From: Polyangiaceae bacterium
GTDB taxonomy: Bacteria > Myxococcota_A > Polyangia > Polyangiales > Polyangiaceae
NCBI GenBank assembly: GCA_016719945.1
Contig: JADJYE010000008.1
Coordinates: 124,001 to 188,000 of the forward strand
Length of the DNA stretch: 64,000 nucleotides
Direction: 5' to 3'
Each line of letters starts with the position of its first letter. Position 1 is the first letter of the stretch. The position numbers were made by a program, and so were the translations under genes. This document shows, one piece after another, positions 8,685 through 17,628 of this stretch. The notes under the pieces were generated by a model. That model made no database searches. It saw nothing but the letters and a program-made list of their open reading frames with translations, and was not told where the DNA came from.

Positions 8685-10044
8685 ATGGCGTTGCCCCCCG
8701 GCCCGAGCTCCCCGCTCCGCTCATCACGTTGAGCTGGCTGCGCCGCCCCTACCCCTTCCTCGACGAGACGGCGGCGCGCTTCGGCGACACCTTCACGATC
8801 CACCTGGTGGCCTCCCGCCGCTCGTCTTCTTCTCCAACCCGGACCACGTCCGCGAGGTGTTCCAGGACGACGGCGAGGTCATGGCCGCGGGCCGCTTCAA
8901 CCGCTCCCTCGCGCCGCTGCTCGGAGATCGCAGCGTGCTGATGACCGACGGCGCCGCGCACCGGCGTAAGCGCAAGCTGCTCATGCCGCCGTTCCACGGC
9001 GAGCGCATGCAGGCTTACGGCAGGGCGATGCTCGAGCTGACCGACCGCGCCATCGACGGCATGCCACGCGACGAACCGTTCGCGCTCCACTCGGTCATGC
9101 AGGACATCACGCTGCACGTGATCGTCCGCACCGTCTTCGGGCTCGAGGACGGCCCGAAGTTCCGCGAGATGTGCGAGCGCCTGAAGCGCATCCTGGAGCT
9201 CGGGGCGTGGGCGCCCCTGCTCTTGCCGTTCATGCAGGTCGACCTCGGCAACTGGTCCCCGTACGGGCGCTTCCGCGCGGCCGTGCGCGCAGGGGACGAG
9301 CTCTTCTACGCCGATCTCCGCGCGCGTCGAGCGAGCGGCGAGCGCGGCGCAGACATCCTCTCGCTGCTGCTCGATGCGCGCGACGAGGACGGCGAGCCGA
9401 TCGGCGACGACGAGCTGCGCGACGAGCTGGTCACGCTGCTCGTCGCGGGGCACGAGACGACCGCGACAGCGCTCACGTGGGCGATGCGCTGGCTGCTGTC
9501 CCAGCCGTCGACCTTCGCCGACCTGCGCGCCGAGGTCGACACCCTGGGCGAGCACCCGACGCCCGAGGGCATCGCGAAGCTCGAGCTGCTCGACGCCGCC
9601 GCCAGGGAGGCGCTGCGGCTCGTCCCGGTGATCCCGCTCGTCGGCCGGCACCTGCAGAGGCCCATCCGCCTCGGCGGCCATGACCTGCCCGAGGGCTGCG
9701 TCGTGTGCTGCTCGATCTACCTCGCCCACCGCCGGCCCGACGTCTGGGACCGCCCCGCCGAGTTCGATCCGACCCGCTTCCTCGGCAAGAAGTTCTCCCC
9801 GGCCGAGTTCCTGCCCTTCGGTGGGGGGATCCGCCGCTGCATCGGCGCCGCCTTCGCGCTGTACGAGATGAAGATGGTGCTCGCTCGCCTGGTTGCCCGG
9901 CTCGATCTGCGGCTCGCCGGGCGTCGAGAGGTGCGGATGGTTCGCCGCGCGATCACCATCACCCCGTCGGAGGGGCTGACGGTGACCGCGAGGCCGCGCG
10001 TGGCGCGCGCGACCAAGACGGCCCAAGCCACCGTCTCGGCGTGA
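8685..10044 (+). CDS. Cytochrome P450 (CYP110-like), two single-base frame breaks near the 5' end
   Basis: The catalytic body is complete: I-helix AGHETTATAL, ExxR (AAREALRLVP), the PERF-region RPAEFDPTRF and the heme-binding loop FGGGIRRCIGA with the axial Cys. The start MALPPGP at 8685 and the next segment ELPAPLITLSWLRRPYPFL lie in a different frame from the rest. Adding one G at about 8705 and one at 8809-8810 joins MALPPGPELPAPL..., then FGDTFTIHLV-GLPPLVFFSNPDHVREVFQDD, into a normal P450 N terminus of about 453 residues in total. This LPPGP opening is usual in the CYP110-like group, which hydroxylates fatty acids, alkanes or terpenes. The stop overlaps the next gene by 4 nt (GTGA). Whether the breaks are real or consensus errors decides if the enzyme is made. 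Confidence 0.85.
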
Positions 10045-11231
10045 GCGTCACGCCGGCCACGAGACCGCTGCGGTCGCGCGTCCGGCGCGTCCTCGTCCGC
10101 GGCGTCCAGGTCCTCGCCGCGGTCTTCGTCCTGTTCGTCGTCATCGTGGTCGTCGACGGTTGGCGCGCCTTCGGCAGCAGCGCGTCCGGCGCGCGGCGCG
10201 AGCGGATCGATCGCTCGCCGCAACACGCCGGCGGCGAGTTCGTGAACCCGCAGCCCATGCAGAACCACGCTTGGAAGATGGTGACCGGCCTGTTCAGCAA
10301 GAGCTCGGTGGCGAGCCCCAGCGCGCCGCCGCCCGTCGAGGCGGTGGAGGCAGCCCGGTTCGCCTCACCCCCCGAGAGCGGCCTGCGCGTCACCTGGCTC
10401 GGTCACAGCACGATCGTGATCGAGCTCGACGGGCACCGAGTGCTGACCGACCCGGTGTGGAGCGACCGCATCTCGCCAGTCAGCTGGGCGGGCCCGTCGC
10501 GCTTCTACCCGCCGCCGCTGGAGCTCGACGACCTGCCGCGCCTCGACGCCGTGTTGCTCTCCCACGACCACTACGACCACCTCGACTACCCCACCATCGT
10601 GGCCCTCAAGGACACGCAGGTGCGCTTCGTCACGCCGATCGGAGTGGGCGCCCACCTCGAGTACTGGGGCGTCACCGCGGATCGGATCGACGAGCTCGAC
10701 TGGTGGGAGGAGGTGCTGGTCGGAGAGCTTCGCGTCGCGTGCACCCCGGCCCGGCACGCGTCGGGGCGCACGCTGTTCGACACGAACGAGACGCTCTGGG
10801 CGAGCTACGCGCTCATCGGTCCACACCACCGCGCGTGGTTCTCGGGTGACACGGGGCTCTTCCCGGCGCTCTCCGAGATCGGCGAGCGGTACGGCCCCTT
10901 CGACGTGACGATGATCGAGGCCGGCGCCTATGGCAACGCCTGGCCCGACTGGCACCTCGGACCCGAGCAGGCCGTGACCGCGCACGGCATGGTGCGCGGC
11001 CAGGTGATGATGCCGATCCACTGGGGGCTGTTCGATCTCGCGTATCACGGGTGGACCGAGCCCATCGAGCGCGTCCTCGTCGCGGCCGAGAGCGCAGGCG
11101 TCACGATCGTCGCGCCCCGCCCTGGACAGAGCGTCGAGCCGAGCTCGCCCCCGGCGGTCGAGCGCTGGTGGCCCGACGTGCCCTGGCGGACCGGCGAGCA
11201 AGATCCGATCGTGGCGACGAAGATGGAGTGA
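10041..11231 (+). CDS. Metallo-beta-lactamase-fold hydrolase, NAPE-PLD/UlaG-like, membrane-anchored
   Basis: The 396-residue protein begins at a GTG that overlaps the P450 stop. A basic N terminus is followed by one hydrophobic helix (VLAAVFVLFVVIVVV, about 20-35). The hydrolase domain starts with VTWLGHSTIVIELDG and has the metal motif SHDHYDHLD (HxHxDH variant), a second metal His at ARHASGR, Asp in FSGDTG and a C-terminal His in MMPIHWGLF. This set matches MBL proteins related to N-acyl-phosphatidylethanolamine phospholipase D and UlaG. A role in hydrolysing a lipid or phosphoester is plausible. Translational coupling to a P450 suggests a shared lipid-like substrate, which is an inference. 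Confidence 0.85.
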   Translation: MSVTPATRPLRSRVRRVLVRGVQVLAAVFVLFVVIVVVDGWRAFGSSASGARRERIDRSPQHAGGEFVNPQPMQNHAWKMVTGLFSKSSVASPSAPPPVEAVEAARFASPPESGLRVTWLGHSTIVIELDGHRVLTDPVWSDRISPVSWAGPSRFYPPPLELDDLPRLDAVLLSHDHYDHLDYPTIVALKDTQVRFVTPIGVGAHLEYWGVTADRIDELDWWEEVLVGELRVACTPARHASGRTLFDTNETLWASYALIGPHHRAWFSGDTGLFPALSEIGERYGPFDVTMIEAGAYGNAWPDWHLGPEQAVTAHGMVRGQVMMPIHWGLFDLAYHGWTEPIERVLVAAESAGVTIVAPRPGQSVEPSSPPAVERWWPDVPWRTGEQDPIVATKME

Positions 11232-11288
11232 GGAGCGAGCCCAGGCGAGGCTCGGTCCAGCCCAGGCGAGGGTCGGGCCAGCCCGGGC

Positions 11289-12968
11289 TCAGTCGAGGAG
11301 GGTTCGTCCCGGACGGCCGGGCTCGCCCTTCACGAGCGCGGCGGCCAGCTCGAGCGTGTCGGGGATGATGCCCTGCACCTGCGAGACGACCTGCTCGACG
11401 ATGTGTCGAGCCTCCTCGAGCGAGGGGCCGACCATCGACACGACGAACTTCAACGGGCCCGTGCGGCCAGCGACGACCGGGGTGAGGCTGAGCATGAGCG
11501 TCTCGGTGAGCTCGATCACCCGCTGAGCGGCCTTTCGCAGGGCGAGCATCTCGAGGATGGTCGGCCGATCGCTGACGTGCCGGTTCGGCCCGCGCAGCTC
11601 GTAGCGCGCCAGGTGGAACGGCATCTCTGCCCAGTCGGCGAAGGCGGCCTCTTCGTCGATCGATTTCAGCATGTGCTCGCGGATCAAGAGGCCGGTGAGC
11701 CCGTCGCGCTTCGCCAGGAACTGGCGGGCGCGCCGGTGGTGAGGGCTGTCGGTGTTGAAGCTGACGAGCTTCAGGCGAAGCTCGCCGATCTGGGCCTCAC
11801 CACCGTGCATGACGGTGACCTGCGCTTTGCGATCGTAGCTGTGGTCGGCGTAGCTGCCGTTGGTGGAGCCCAGGTCGTCGATGACCCACGAGCCGGTCTG
11901 CCAGCGCAGCGTCGCGTGGCCACCGCTGACGGTCGCCTCCGAGACGACGATGTCTTGGTCGGCGCGGCGACCGATCGACAGCTGCGGCTTCGTCAGCCCC
12001 ATGATCTGGCCGACGATCTCGGGCGCGTTCGAGGCGTACGTGACCAGCATCGCCTGAGCTTCGGGCGAGAAGCTCTGCGCCTGCGCGCGCCCCGGAGGCG
12101 GCCCAGGGTCGAGCCGCGGCCGCGGCAGCTGCACGGGGCTGGTGGTCAGCTGCTGCGGGTTGAAGAACCGCATGTGACGCGCCTGCGGGCGCATCGACGG
12201 GTCTTCGCTCATGCCGCGGAAGATCTGCTTGATCTCATCGATCGACAGCCCGCTGGGCACGTCGAACATGATCTGCTGCTTCATCGGCTTGGCGCGCGGC
12301 TTGGCGCCAGGATCGGGGACCTTGCAGGTCCACATTTCCCAGAGCGTGAGCGCCATCGCGTAGACGTCGTCGTCTTCGCTGGCGCCGCCGTTGCGCAGCC
12401 GCTCCGGGGACATGTAGTTGGGCGTGCCGCCGTCGGGCGGGGCGCCGGGCCGGCGCGCCGAGAGGCGGGCGCGCTCTTGCGCGAAGCCGAAGTCGAGGAT
12501 GATCCCTCGCCCCTCCGAGATCATCACGTTGCCCGGCTTGAGATCGCCGTGCACGAGACCTTGCTCGTGGATCGCCGCGAGCCCCGAGGCGACCTGGGCC
12601 GCGATCGAGCGAAACTCATCGGAGGTGTACCCGCCCTGGGCCTTCTTCCGACGGATGTGCGTGTGCAGCGTCTGACCGGGGATGTGCTCCATCACCAGGA
12701 TGGGCCCCCAGGGGCTCGGGCACAGGTCGTGGACGCGGCACACGTTCGGGTGGCTGACCTGGCGGGCGAGCAGCAGCTCTTGCCGCAAGGCCTCGTCGTC
12801 GCCCGGCATGCGCGACTCTTCACGGACGACCTTCAACGCGACCGGCTGCTGCGTCGAGCGGTCGAAAGCGAGGAACACCTCGCCCATACCGCCTTTGCCC
12901 AGGCTCTGTCGGATGTCGTAGCGGTCCGCGACGACGGTACCTGGACCGATGGGAGTCGGCTTGCTCAC
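11289..12968 (-). CDS. Ser/Thr protein kinase with FHA domain and degenerate GGDEF-like C terminus
   Basis: The protein (559 residues, GTG start) has a full kinase domain at about 18-265: glycine loop GKGGMGEV, catalytic Lys in VALKVV, catalytic loop HGDLKPGN (HGD instead of HRD), DFG in ILDFGFA, and SPE for APE. An FHA domain follows at about 330-400, with LSIGRRADQDIVV, SGGHATLRW and DLGSTNGSY, which should bind phospho-Thr peptides. The last 150 residues open with RDGLTGLLIREHML, which resembles the start of a GGDEF domain, but no GGEEF active-site loop is seen, so this part is probably a non-catalytic sensor. No membrane helix is present, so the kinase is probably cytoplasmic. It is divergent from the riboswitch-controlled gene. 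Confidence 0.88.
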   Translation of the reverse strand: MSKPTPIGPGTVVADRYDIRQSLGKGGMGEVFLAFDRSTQQPVALKVVREESRMPGDDEALRQELLLARQVSHPNVCRVHDLCPSPWGPILVMEHIPGQTLHTHIRRKKAQGGYTSDEFRSIAAQVASGLAAIHEQGLVHGDLKPGNVMISEGRGIILDFGFAQERARLSARRPGAPPDGGTPNYMSPERLRNGGASEDDDVYAMALTLWEMWTCKVPDPGAKPRAKPMKQQIMFDVPSGLSIDEIKQIFRGMSEDPSMRPQARHMRFFNPQQLTTSPVQLPRPRLDPGPPPGRAQAQSFSPEAQAMLVTYASNAPEIVGQIMGLTKPQLSIGRRADQDIVVSEATVSGGHATLRWQTGSWVIDDLGSTNGSYADHSYDRKAQVTVMHGGEAQIGELRLKLVSFNTDSPHHRRARQFLAKRDGLTGLLIREHMLKSIDEEAAFADWAEMPFHLARYELRGPNRHVSDRPTILEMLALRKAAQRVIELTETLMLSLTPVVAGRTGPLKFVVSMVGPSLEEARHIVEQVVSQVQGIIPDTLELAAALVKGEPGRPGRTLLD

Positions 12969-13454
12969 GTGGAAGGTCGGAAGGTGCGAAGGGTGCGGGG
13001 AGACGGCGCGGGACTGCGAGACGGGGTCGCGCGGTGCGCGGTACGGTCCGAATCATCGAGCAAGAGCACCCCGGATCGCAACCGCGAACCACGCGGGCCG
13101 AAGAACAAGTTGACGCGGCCCAAGGGACACGAAACCTTCGCGATGAGGGGCTGCACGGATCATCGTGACGCTCCCATGCTCGCGCAGCGAGGCGTTCGCC
13201 GCCCAGCGATGGGACGTCGAGGCCTCAGGGAAGCCGGTGACTCCGGTGCGACACGCCGTGTTGCACCCGGACATTCCGGCGCGGCCCCCGCCACTGTGAC
13301 CGGGGACGAAGGCGGCACACACCACTGAGACGTCACCTCATCTTCGAGGCCCGTCTTGGGAAGGGCCGCTGGAGGACGAACCGGGAGCCAGGAGACCGGC
13401 TGCGATCCGAGCGAACGATCGCAAAGCGCCGGGTGGGCGCGGACGAGGTGAGAC
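12969..13454. other. Divergent intergenic region holding a cobalamin riboswitch
   Basis: This 486-nt gap separates the kinase gene (minus strand) from the lipoprotein gene at 13455 (plus strand). About half of it (13165-13402) is the cobalamin riboswitch described separately. The remaining parts must hold the kinase promoter and the leader promoter, but I cannot point to convincing -35/-10 boxes. Short open frames in it look like chance frames in high-GC DNA. Confidence 0.6.
13165..13402 (+). promoter_or_regulatory. Cobalamin (B12) riboswitch
   Basis: The conserved core is present in the right order on the plus strand: GGGAAGCCGGTG at 13228-13239, ATTCCGG at 13273-13279, GCCCCCGCCACTGTGAC at 13284-13300 (the B12 box), CCACTGAGA at 13322-13330, GGGAAGG at 13358-13364 and GAGCCAGGAGACCGGC at 13385-13400, the element that normally closes the structure. 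Between the first two boxes lies an enlarged hairpin (TCCGGTGCGACAC / GTGTTGCACCCGGA), a plausible peripheral extension. The 5' boundary is approximate. In this class adenosylcobalamin binding represses the gene downstream, here the lipoprotein starting at 13455. A loop pairing with its ribosome binding site was not resolved by eye. Confidence 0.92.
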
Positions 13455-14678
13455 ATGTTTGTTCGAAGGTTCGCAGGGCTGAGCGCGGTGTTGGTGGGCC
13501 TGTCGGGGGCATGCACCGACGAGGGCGAGGCTGACACGACGACCTCCAGCGGCGTCGGCGGCCAGCCCCCCTCGACGGGCGGCGCCGGCGCCGGGACCGC
13601 GCAAGGCGGAGCCGGTGGCGCGGGCGGTGAAGGAGGTGGGGCGCCGGGCGCTTGCCTCCCCGAGAGCGTGGCCGACGGGTTCTTCACGCTGACGACGACC
13701 TCGCTCTGCATCGTGGACGTGAAGACGGCCTCAGGGCTGGATCTCGCCCCGTATGGAGCCACTCCCTCGTGGGGCAAACACGGCGGTCCGCTCACGTTCG
13801 AGGGGGACGGGGTCGATCTGGTCGTCACCCGCTGGTCCGGGTCGGGCGCCGCGCTCACCGCCGCCGACGAGACCTTCACCGCTACCAACATTCCGGCAGA
13901 CGCGTTCTGGGCGCCGCTCGCGGTCGAGCTCGATACGCCGGCCGGGGGGAGCTGTGGCGCGGGCGCGGCGATCGCGGCCAGCTGGTCCGGCTTCGACTTC
14001 GTCAACGACGGTGAGCTGGTGACGCTCGACGAAAGCGGGGGCGTCACCGCGCAGCTCGCCGCCGGGATGTACGGGATGGCAGCGTCGGGCGAGCGCCTCT
14101 TCTTCACGGCGCTGTCCCAGGTCGGCGGCCCGACCAACAACAACCCCGCGTTGTACGCGGGCGACGCGCAGGCCACGTGCGAGGGCTCCGGCTTCGACAG
14201 CGCCGGCGCGGTCGACGCGTGGGGTCTCAGCACGGGGCCGGTCGCTGTCGATGGCGACGGGAGCCTGTTCGCGATCCTCACCGACTTCAACGAGGGCACG
14301 CAGGAGATCCGCGCGTTCGAAGCCGCCGACGTCGCGCCCGGCGCCCCGGCGACGACCGGGACCGCGATCGCGACGCTCGATGGCTACGGCGACGCGCTCG
14401 CGGCGATCGCGCCCGAGGGCGCCGCCCCGGGGCTGCTCGTCGTGCAGCCGAACGACGCCACCGACGGGTCCCACGGCGAGGTCCTCGCGATCGAGGTCAC
14501 GCTCGACGCAGGCGCCTTCACGGGGGCGGCGCCCGTCACGCTCCTGGATCTCACCGAGGACGACGACAACGTCACGCTGATGACCGACGACGACGGGCGG
14601 CTCTGGGTGGGGCTGACGCGAAGCGTGAAGGGCCAACCGGTGTCGACGTTCTTCGTGCTCGATCGCGCCCCGCGCTGA
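13455..14678 (+). CDS. Cobalamin-riboswitch-controlled, propeller-like surface lipoprotein
   Basis: The 407-residue product has a lipoprotein signal (LSAVLVGLSGAC) and a Gly/Ala/Thr-rich linker (about 25-65), typical of myxobacterial outer-surface lipoproteins. The mature part has repeated beta-rich modules in a propeller-like pattern: GPVAVDGDGSLFAILTD, GLLVVQPNDATDGSHGEVLA and LMTDDDGRLWVGLTR. No catalytic motif is seen. The ATG at 13455 follows GAGGTGAG. The gene sits directly behind a cobalamin riboswitch and is probably turned off when B12 is plentiful. A role in capturing or handling corrinoids at the surface, analogous to the Bacteroidetes propeller lipoprotein BtuG, is my inference; I cannot claim homology. 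No BtuB or BtuCDF gene is adjacent. Confidence 0.7.
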   Translation: MFVRRFAGLSAVLVGLSGACTDEGEADTTTSSGVGGQPPSTGGAGAGTAQGGAGGAGGEGGGAPGACLPESVADGFFTLTTTSLCIVDVKTASGLDLAPYGATPSWGKHGGPLTFEGDGVDLVVTRWSGSGAALTAADETFTATNIPADAFWAPLAVELDTPAGGSCGAGAAIAASWSGFDFVNDGELVTLDESGGVTAQLAAGMYGMAASGERLFFTALSQVGGPTNNNPALYAGDAQATCEGSGFDSAGAVDAWGLSTGPVAVDGDGSLFAILTDFNEGTQEIRAFEAADVAPGAPATTGTAIATLDGYGDALAAIAPEGAAPGLLVVQPNDATDGSHGEVLAIEVTLDAGAFTGAAPVTLLDLTEDDDNVTLMTDDDGRLWVGLTRSVKGQPVSTFFVLDRAPR

Positions 14679-14737
14679 CAGCGACCCGCCGGGGCCGTTT
14701 ATGGCAAGGCGGCCCCGTGCTACCCGTGGAGGTACGG

Positions 14738-15637
14738 ATGAGCTACCTCACGCTCGACGCAGATCGCCTCGTGCGGGACGCGGTAGACGCCTACCTCGAG
14801 GGGAAGCTGCGCTCGGACTCGGGCGGGGACTGCGTCTTCGCGACACGCAACAGCCAATACCGCGTCGTCGACGGCACGGTCCTCGAGGCGAGCGACACGA
14901 GCTTGATGGGCGCCGAGCTCGTGGGCTGGCTGTGCGAGGAGCTCGGCCAGCCGCTGATCGAGCCTCGCTGGCGCCCCTACGGCCGCGCGATCTTCGTCGA
15001 GCGAAAGTCGCGCCACGTGGTGGTCACGTCGCGAACGCTCACGCGCAACACGATCTCCGGCAACGTCTCGCCCGTGCCCCCGATGCGGCGCCGCCCGAGC
15101 GTCATCCCGCCGAGCCCGCCGATCCCCGTGCTCAAGTCCGCGTCGAGCGCGCCGCTCGACGGCTCTCCGACGCCGTTCCGGGTGCCCGACGCGATCCGCC
15201 AGGCGGCGCTGACCCTCGAGTCGCACGAGAGCGTCGCGCCGGACCCTGGACCGAGCGAGCGGCCGACCCGGCGCCCCCCCTCGGACGAGGCGACGGTGGC
15301 GACGGACCGTGCCTCCTACGAAGACCTGGTCGAGGCCTCGCGGACCCCGACCTGGTCCGGCGGTCCGATGCACGCGATGCCGAAGGCGCCGAGCGTCCCA
15401 CCCCCGGCGCCCACACGCCCCGTGCACCTCCCGCCCGTCGTGCCGCCGCCGAAGCCGACGATGATGGGCGTCGGCGCGGCCCCGAACGCGCCCCCGACTC
15501 CCTCCGCGCCCGCGCCCCCCGCCGAGGTCGTCGTCCCCATGCCCACAGCGCCCGCGCCGCAGCTCGACGGCGACGGCATCGAAGAGATCTCCGGGCTCCT
15601 CGAGCTCGAGCCTGACGAGCCCTCCCAGCCGAGGTGA
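14738..15637 (+). CDS. Unidentified proline-rich protein, first gene of a three-gene operon
   Basis: The ATG at 14738 follows GGAGG by 5 nt. The 299-residue product has a small N-terminal domain (about 1-100, MSYLTLDADRLVRDAV...) with mixed strands and helices. A long low-complexity region rich in Pro, Ala and Ser follows (about 110-280), ending in a short acidic motif (GIEEISGLLELEPDEP). No signal peptide or transmembrane helix is apparent, so it is probably cytoplasmic, and the disordered tail may bind a partner. The next gene begins 2 nt after its stop. I do not recognise the family. An imperfect hairpin (GGGGCCG...CGGCCCC, 14691-14716) precedes it. Confidence 0.7.
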   Translation: MSYLTLDADRLVRDAVDAYLEGKLRSDSGGDCVFATRNSQYRVVDGTVLEASDTSLMGAELVGWLCEELGQPLIEPRWRPYGRAIFVERKSRHVVVTSRTLTRNTISGNVSPVPPMRRRPSVIPPSPPIPVLKSASSAPLDGSPTPFRVPDAIRQAALTLESHESVAPDPGPSERPTRRPPSDEATVATDRASYEDLVEASRTPTWSGGPMHAMPKAPSVPPPAPTRPVHLPPVVPPPKPTMMGVGAAPNAPPTPSAPAPPAEVVVPMPTAPAPQLDGDGIEEISGLLELEPDEPSQPR

Positions 15638-15639
15638 GC

Positions 15640-16767
15640 ATGTCGATCGACGACGATCCCTTCTTCGCGAAGCTGGGCCACTTCCGCGGAGCCCGCGAGC
15701 ACGGCGCGCCGCTCGACCGCCTGCGGGCGGTGCGGCGCGCCGCCGAACAGCTGCACGAGGAGCTCTCGAGCGCGCCGCCCGTTCGCTACTACCGGTCGGC
15801 GGCGCTCGTGCGCGTCCCCTACCCGACCAAGTACGGGCTGCGTGACGCGTGTTCGTTGCCGACGCCGCTGATGCACATCGAAAACCGCCTGTTCATCGTG
15901 CAGATCGAGCACCGCGGCGCGACCAAGACCGTCCTGCTGTCGCCGTCCGACCTTCGCGCCAACGCGGAGACGCCGTTCTTCAAGGCGCTGGCGACGTCCA
16001 TGGGCCCGCTGTCGGGCCTCGGCGAGAGGCTGCTCGCCCCGATCTCGGCGACGGTCGAGGAGCGGCTCGCCGAGGTGGGCATCGCGCCCGAGCGAGTCGA
16101 CTACATCAGCTATGACCACCTGCACACGCAGGATGTCCGCCGCTGGCTCGGCAGCCACGGGCGCCCCGGCGTCTTCCCCAACGCGAAGCTGCTCGTCACG
16201 CGGCGCGAGTGGGCGAGCACCCAGGGCCTCTTGCCGACGCAAGCTCAGTGGTACTGCCCGAACGGGATCGACGGCGTCGACGAGAGCAAGGTGATCCTGC
16301 TCGACCACGACGTCCTGCTCGGAGGCTCGCTCGCGATCGTCGCCACGCCCGGTCACACGGAGGGCAACCACTCGTTCGTCGTGCGCACCCCCGAAGGGCT
16401 CATGGTCACCAGCGAGAACGGCGTCTGCTGCGACGCGTACGCGCCGCTGCGCTCACGCATCCCGGGCGTCGCGAGGTACGCCCGCAGGACCGGGGCCGAG
16501 GTCGTGTTGAACGGAAACACGCTCGAGAGCAGCGTGGACCAGTACATCTCGATGGTCGCCGAGAAGACGATCGCCGGCCCCTCCCGCCGCGATCCCGATT
16601 TTCCAGCGCTGGTGTGCTCGAGCGAGATGGCCGCGTATTGGGCGTTCCCTGGCCTCGCGCCGACCTTCGCGTACGGGGACCTGACGTTCGGCGAGCCCGA
16701 CCTCGCGCCGCGCTCGCGGGCGGACGTCGCGGCGGCGCGCGCGACCGCCGCCCACGGAGGGAGCTGA
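15640..16767 (+). CDS. Metallo-beta-lactamase-fold protein with altered metal motif
   Basis: The ATG at 15640 lies 5 nt after GAGG; a GTG at 15634 overlapping the previous stop is possible. The product has 375 residues. The MBL signature is present but modified: YDHLHTQD in place of HxHxDH, then TPGHTEGNHS, the usual third metal-ligand region. The domain is preceded by a family-specific N-terminal 70 residues, and HIENRLFIVQIEHRG looks like the first MBL strands. Altered ligands could mean a different metal preference or a non-hydrolytic protein. It is sandwiched between the proline-rich gene and an SDR gene with gaps of only 2 nt, so the three are probably expressed together. Substrate unknown. 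Confidence 0.75.
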   Translation: MSIDDDPFFAKLGHFRGAREHGAPLDRLRAVRRAAEQLHEELSSAPPVRYYRSAALVRVPYPTKYGLRDACSLPTPLMHIENRLFIVQIEHRGATKTVLLSPSDLRANAETPFFKALATSMGPLSGLGERLLAPISATVEERLAEVGIAPERVDYISYDHLHTQDVRRWLGSHGRPGVFPNAKLLVTRREWASTQGLLPTQAQWYCPNGIDGVDESKVILLDHDVLLGGSLAIVATPGHTEGNHSFVVRTPEGLMVTSENGVCCDAYAPLRSRIPGVARYARRTGAEVVLNGNTLESSVDQYISMVAEKTIAGPSRRDPDFPALVCSSEMAAYWAFPGLAPTFAYGDLTFGEPDLAPRSRADVAAARATAAHGGS

Positions 16768-16769
16768 TC

Positions 16770-17582
16770 GTGTCGCGCGTCTTCGTGACCGGCGCCGCGA
16801 GCGGCATCGGCCGCCACCTGGTGGGCGCGCTCGACCGGGCGGGACACCGGGTGATCGCCGCCGACCTCAACCAAGACGGCCTCGCCCAGGCGCGGGCGCG
16901 CGAGGGCTGGTCCGACCTCGTGCTCACGACCTACCTCGACGTCACGAGCGAGACGGACTGGGGCGCGGCGCTCGACCTGGCGACCGATCGCGTCGGGGGC
17001 GTCGACGTGATGATGAACGTGGCCGGCGTGCTCTCTCCGGGCTTCGTGGTCGACGTGGCCGCGGCGGACATCGACAAGACCTTCCAGGTGAACGTGCGCG
17101 GCGTCGTGCTCGGGACGCGCGAGGCGGCCCGGCGGATGATCGCGGCGAACATCCCGGGGCACATCGTCAACTTCGGCTCGCTCGCGTCGCTCTCACCGGT
17201 CCCGGGGCTGTCGATCTACTGCGCGAGCAAGTGGGCCGTCCGGGGCTTCACGCTCTCGGCGGCCGTCGAGCTCGAGGCCCAACGCATCTCCGTCAGCCTG
17301 GTGTGCCCCGACGCGGTCGAGACCCCCATGCTCGATCTCCAGAAGGGCCGAGCGGAGGCGGCGCTCACCTTCTCGGGGTCGCGCCCGCTGACCGTCGACG
17401 AGGTGAGCCGCGTCGTCCTCGAGCACGTGCTGCCGGCCCGTCCGCTGGAGGTGAGCATCCCCACGGCGCGAGGCCTGCTCGCCCGGGTCGGCGGCGCCCT
17501 GCCAGCCGCGGCGAAGGTCCTCTATCCGGTCATGAAGAAGATGGGCGCCGAGGGGCAGAAGCGCTCGCGAGGAGGAGCGTGA
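16770..17582 (+). CDS. Short-chain dehydrogenase/reductase (SDR)
   Basis: The GTG at 16770 has a strong GGAGGGAG about 9 nt upstream. The 270-residue protein shows the classical SDR plan: nucleotide-binding TGAASGIG, acidic residue after beta-2 (AADLN) favouring NAD(H), NVAG in place of NNAG, the catalytic Ser in NFGSLASLSP, and YCASK with the catalytic Tyr and Lys. The segment PDAVETPML matches the usual PG-x-x-x-T region. The C-terminal 60 residues are hydrophobic and basic (VLYPVMKKMG), which may associate it with membrane. It is the third gene of the operon with the proline-rich and MBL-like proteins, so it probably oxidises or reduces an intermediate in the same pathway. Confidence 0.9.
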   Translation: MSRVFVTGAASGIGRHLVGALDRAGHRVIAADLNQDGLAQARAREGWSDLVLTTYLDVTSETDWGAALDLATDRVGGVDVMMNVAGVLSPGFVVDVAAADIDKTFQVNVRGVVLGTREAARRMIAANIPGHIVNFGSLASLSPVPGLSIYCASKWAVRGFTLSAAVELEAQRISVSLVCPDAVETPMLDLQKGRAEAALTFSGSRPLTVDEVSRVVLEHVLPARPLEVSIPTARGLLARVGGALPAAAKVLYPVMKKMGAEGQKRSRGGA

Positions 17583-17628
17583 CCCTCACGCGGAACTTCC
17601 CTGGGTCGCCGCGGTCGTTAGGGCTCGC

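Noticed and set aside
13030..13330. Small protein frames across the riboswitch on both strands
   Set aside because: They coincide with conserved RNA structure and have no ribosome binding site.
14691..14716. Hairpin GGGGCCG/CGGCCCC as a terminator after the riboswitch-controlled gene
   Set aside because: No U-tract follows, and short GC inverted repeats are frequent by chance here; mentioned only with the next gene.
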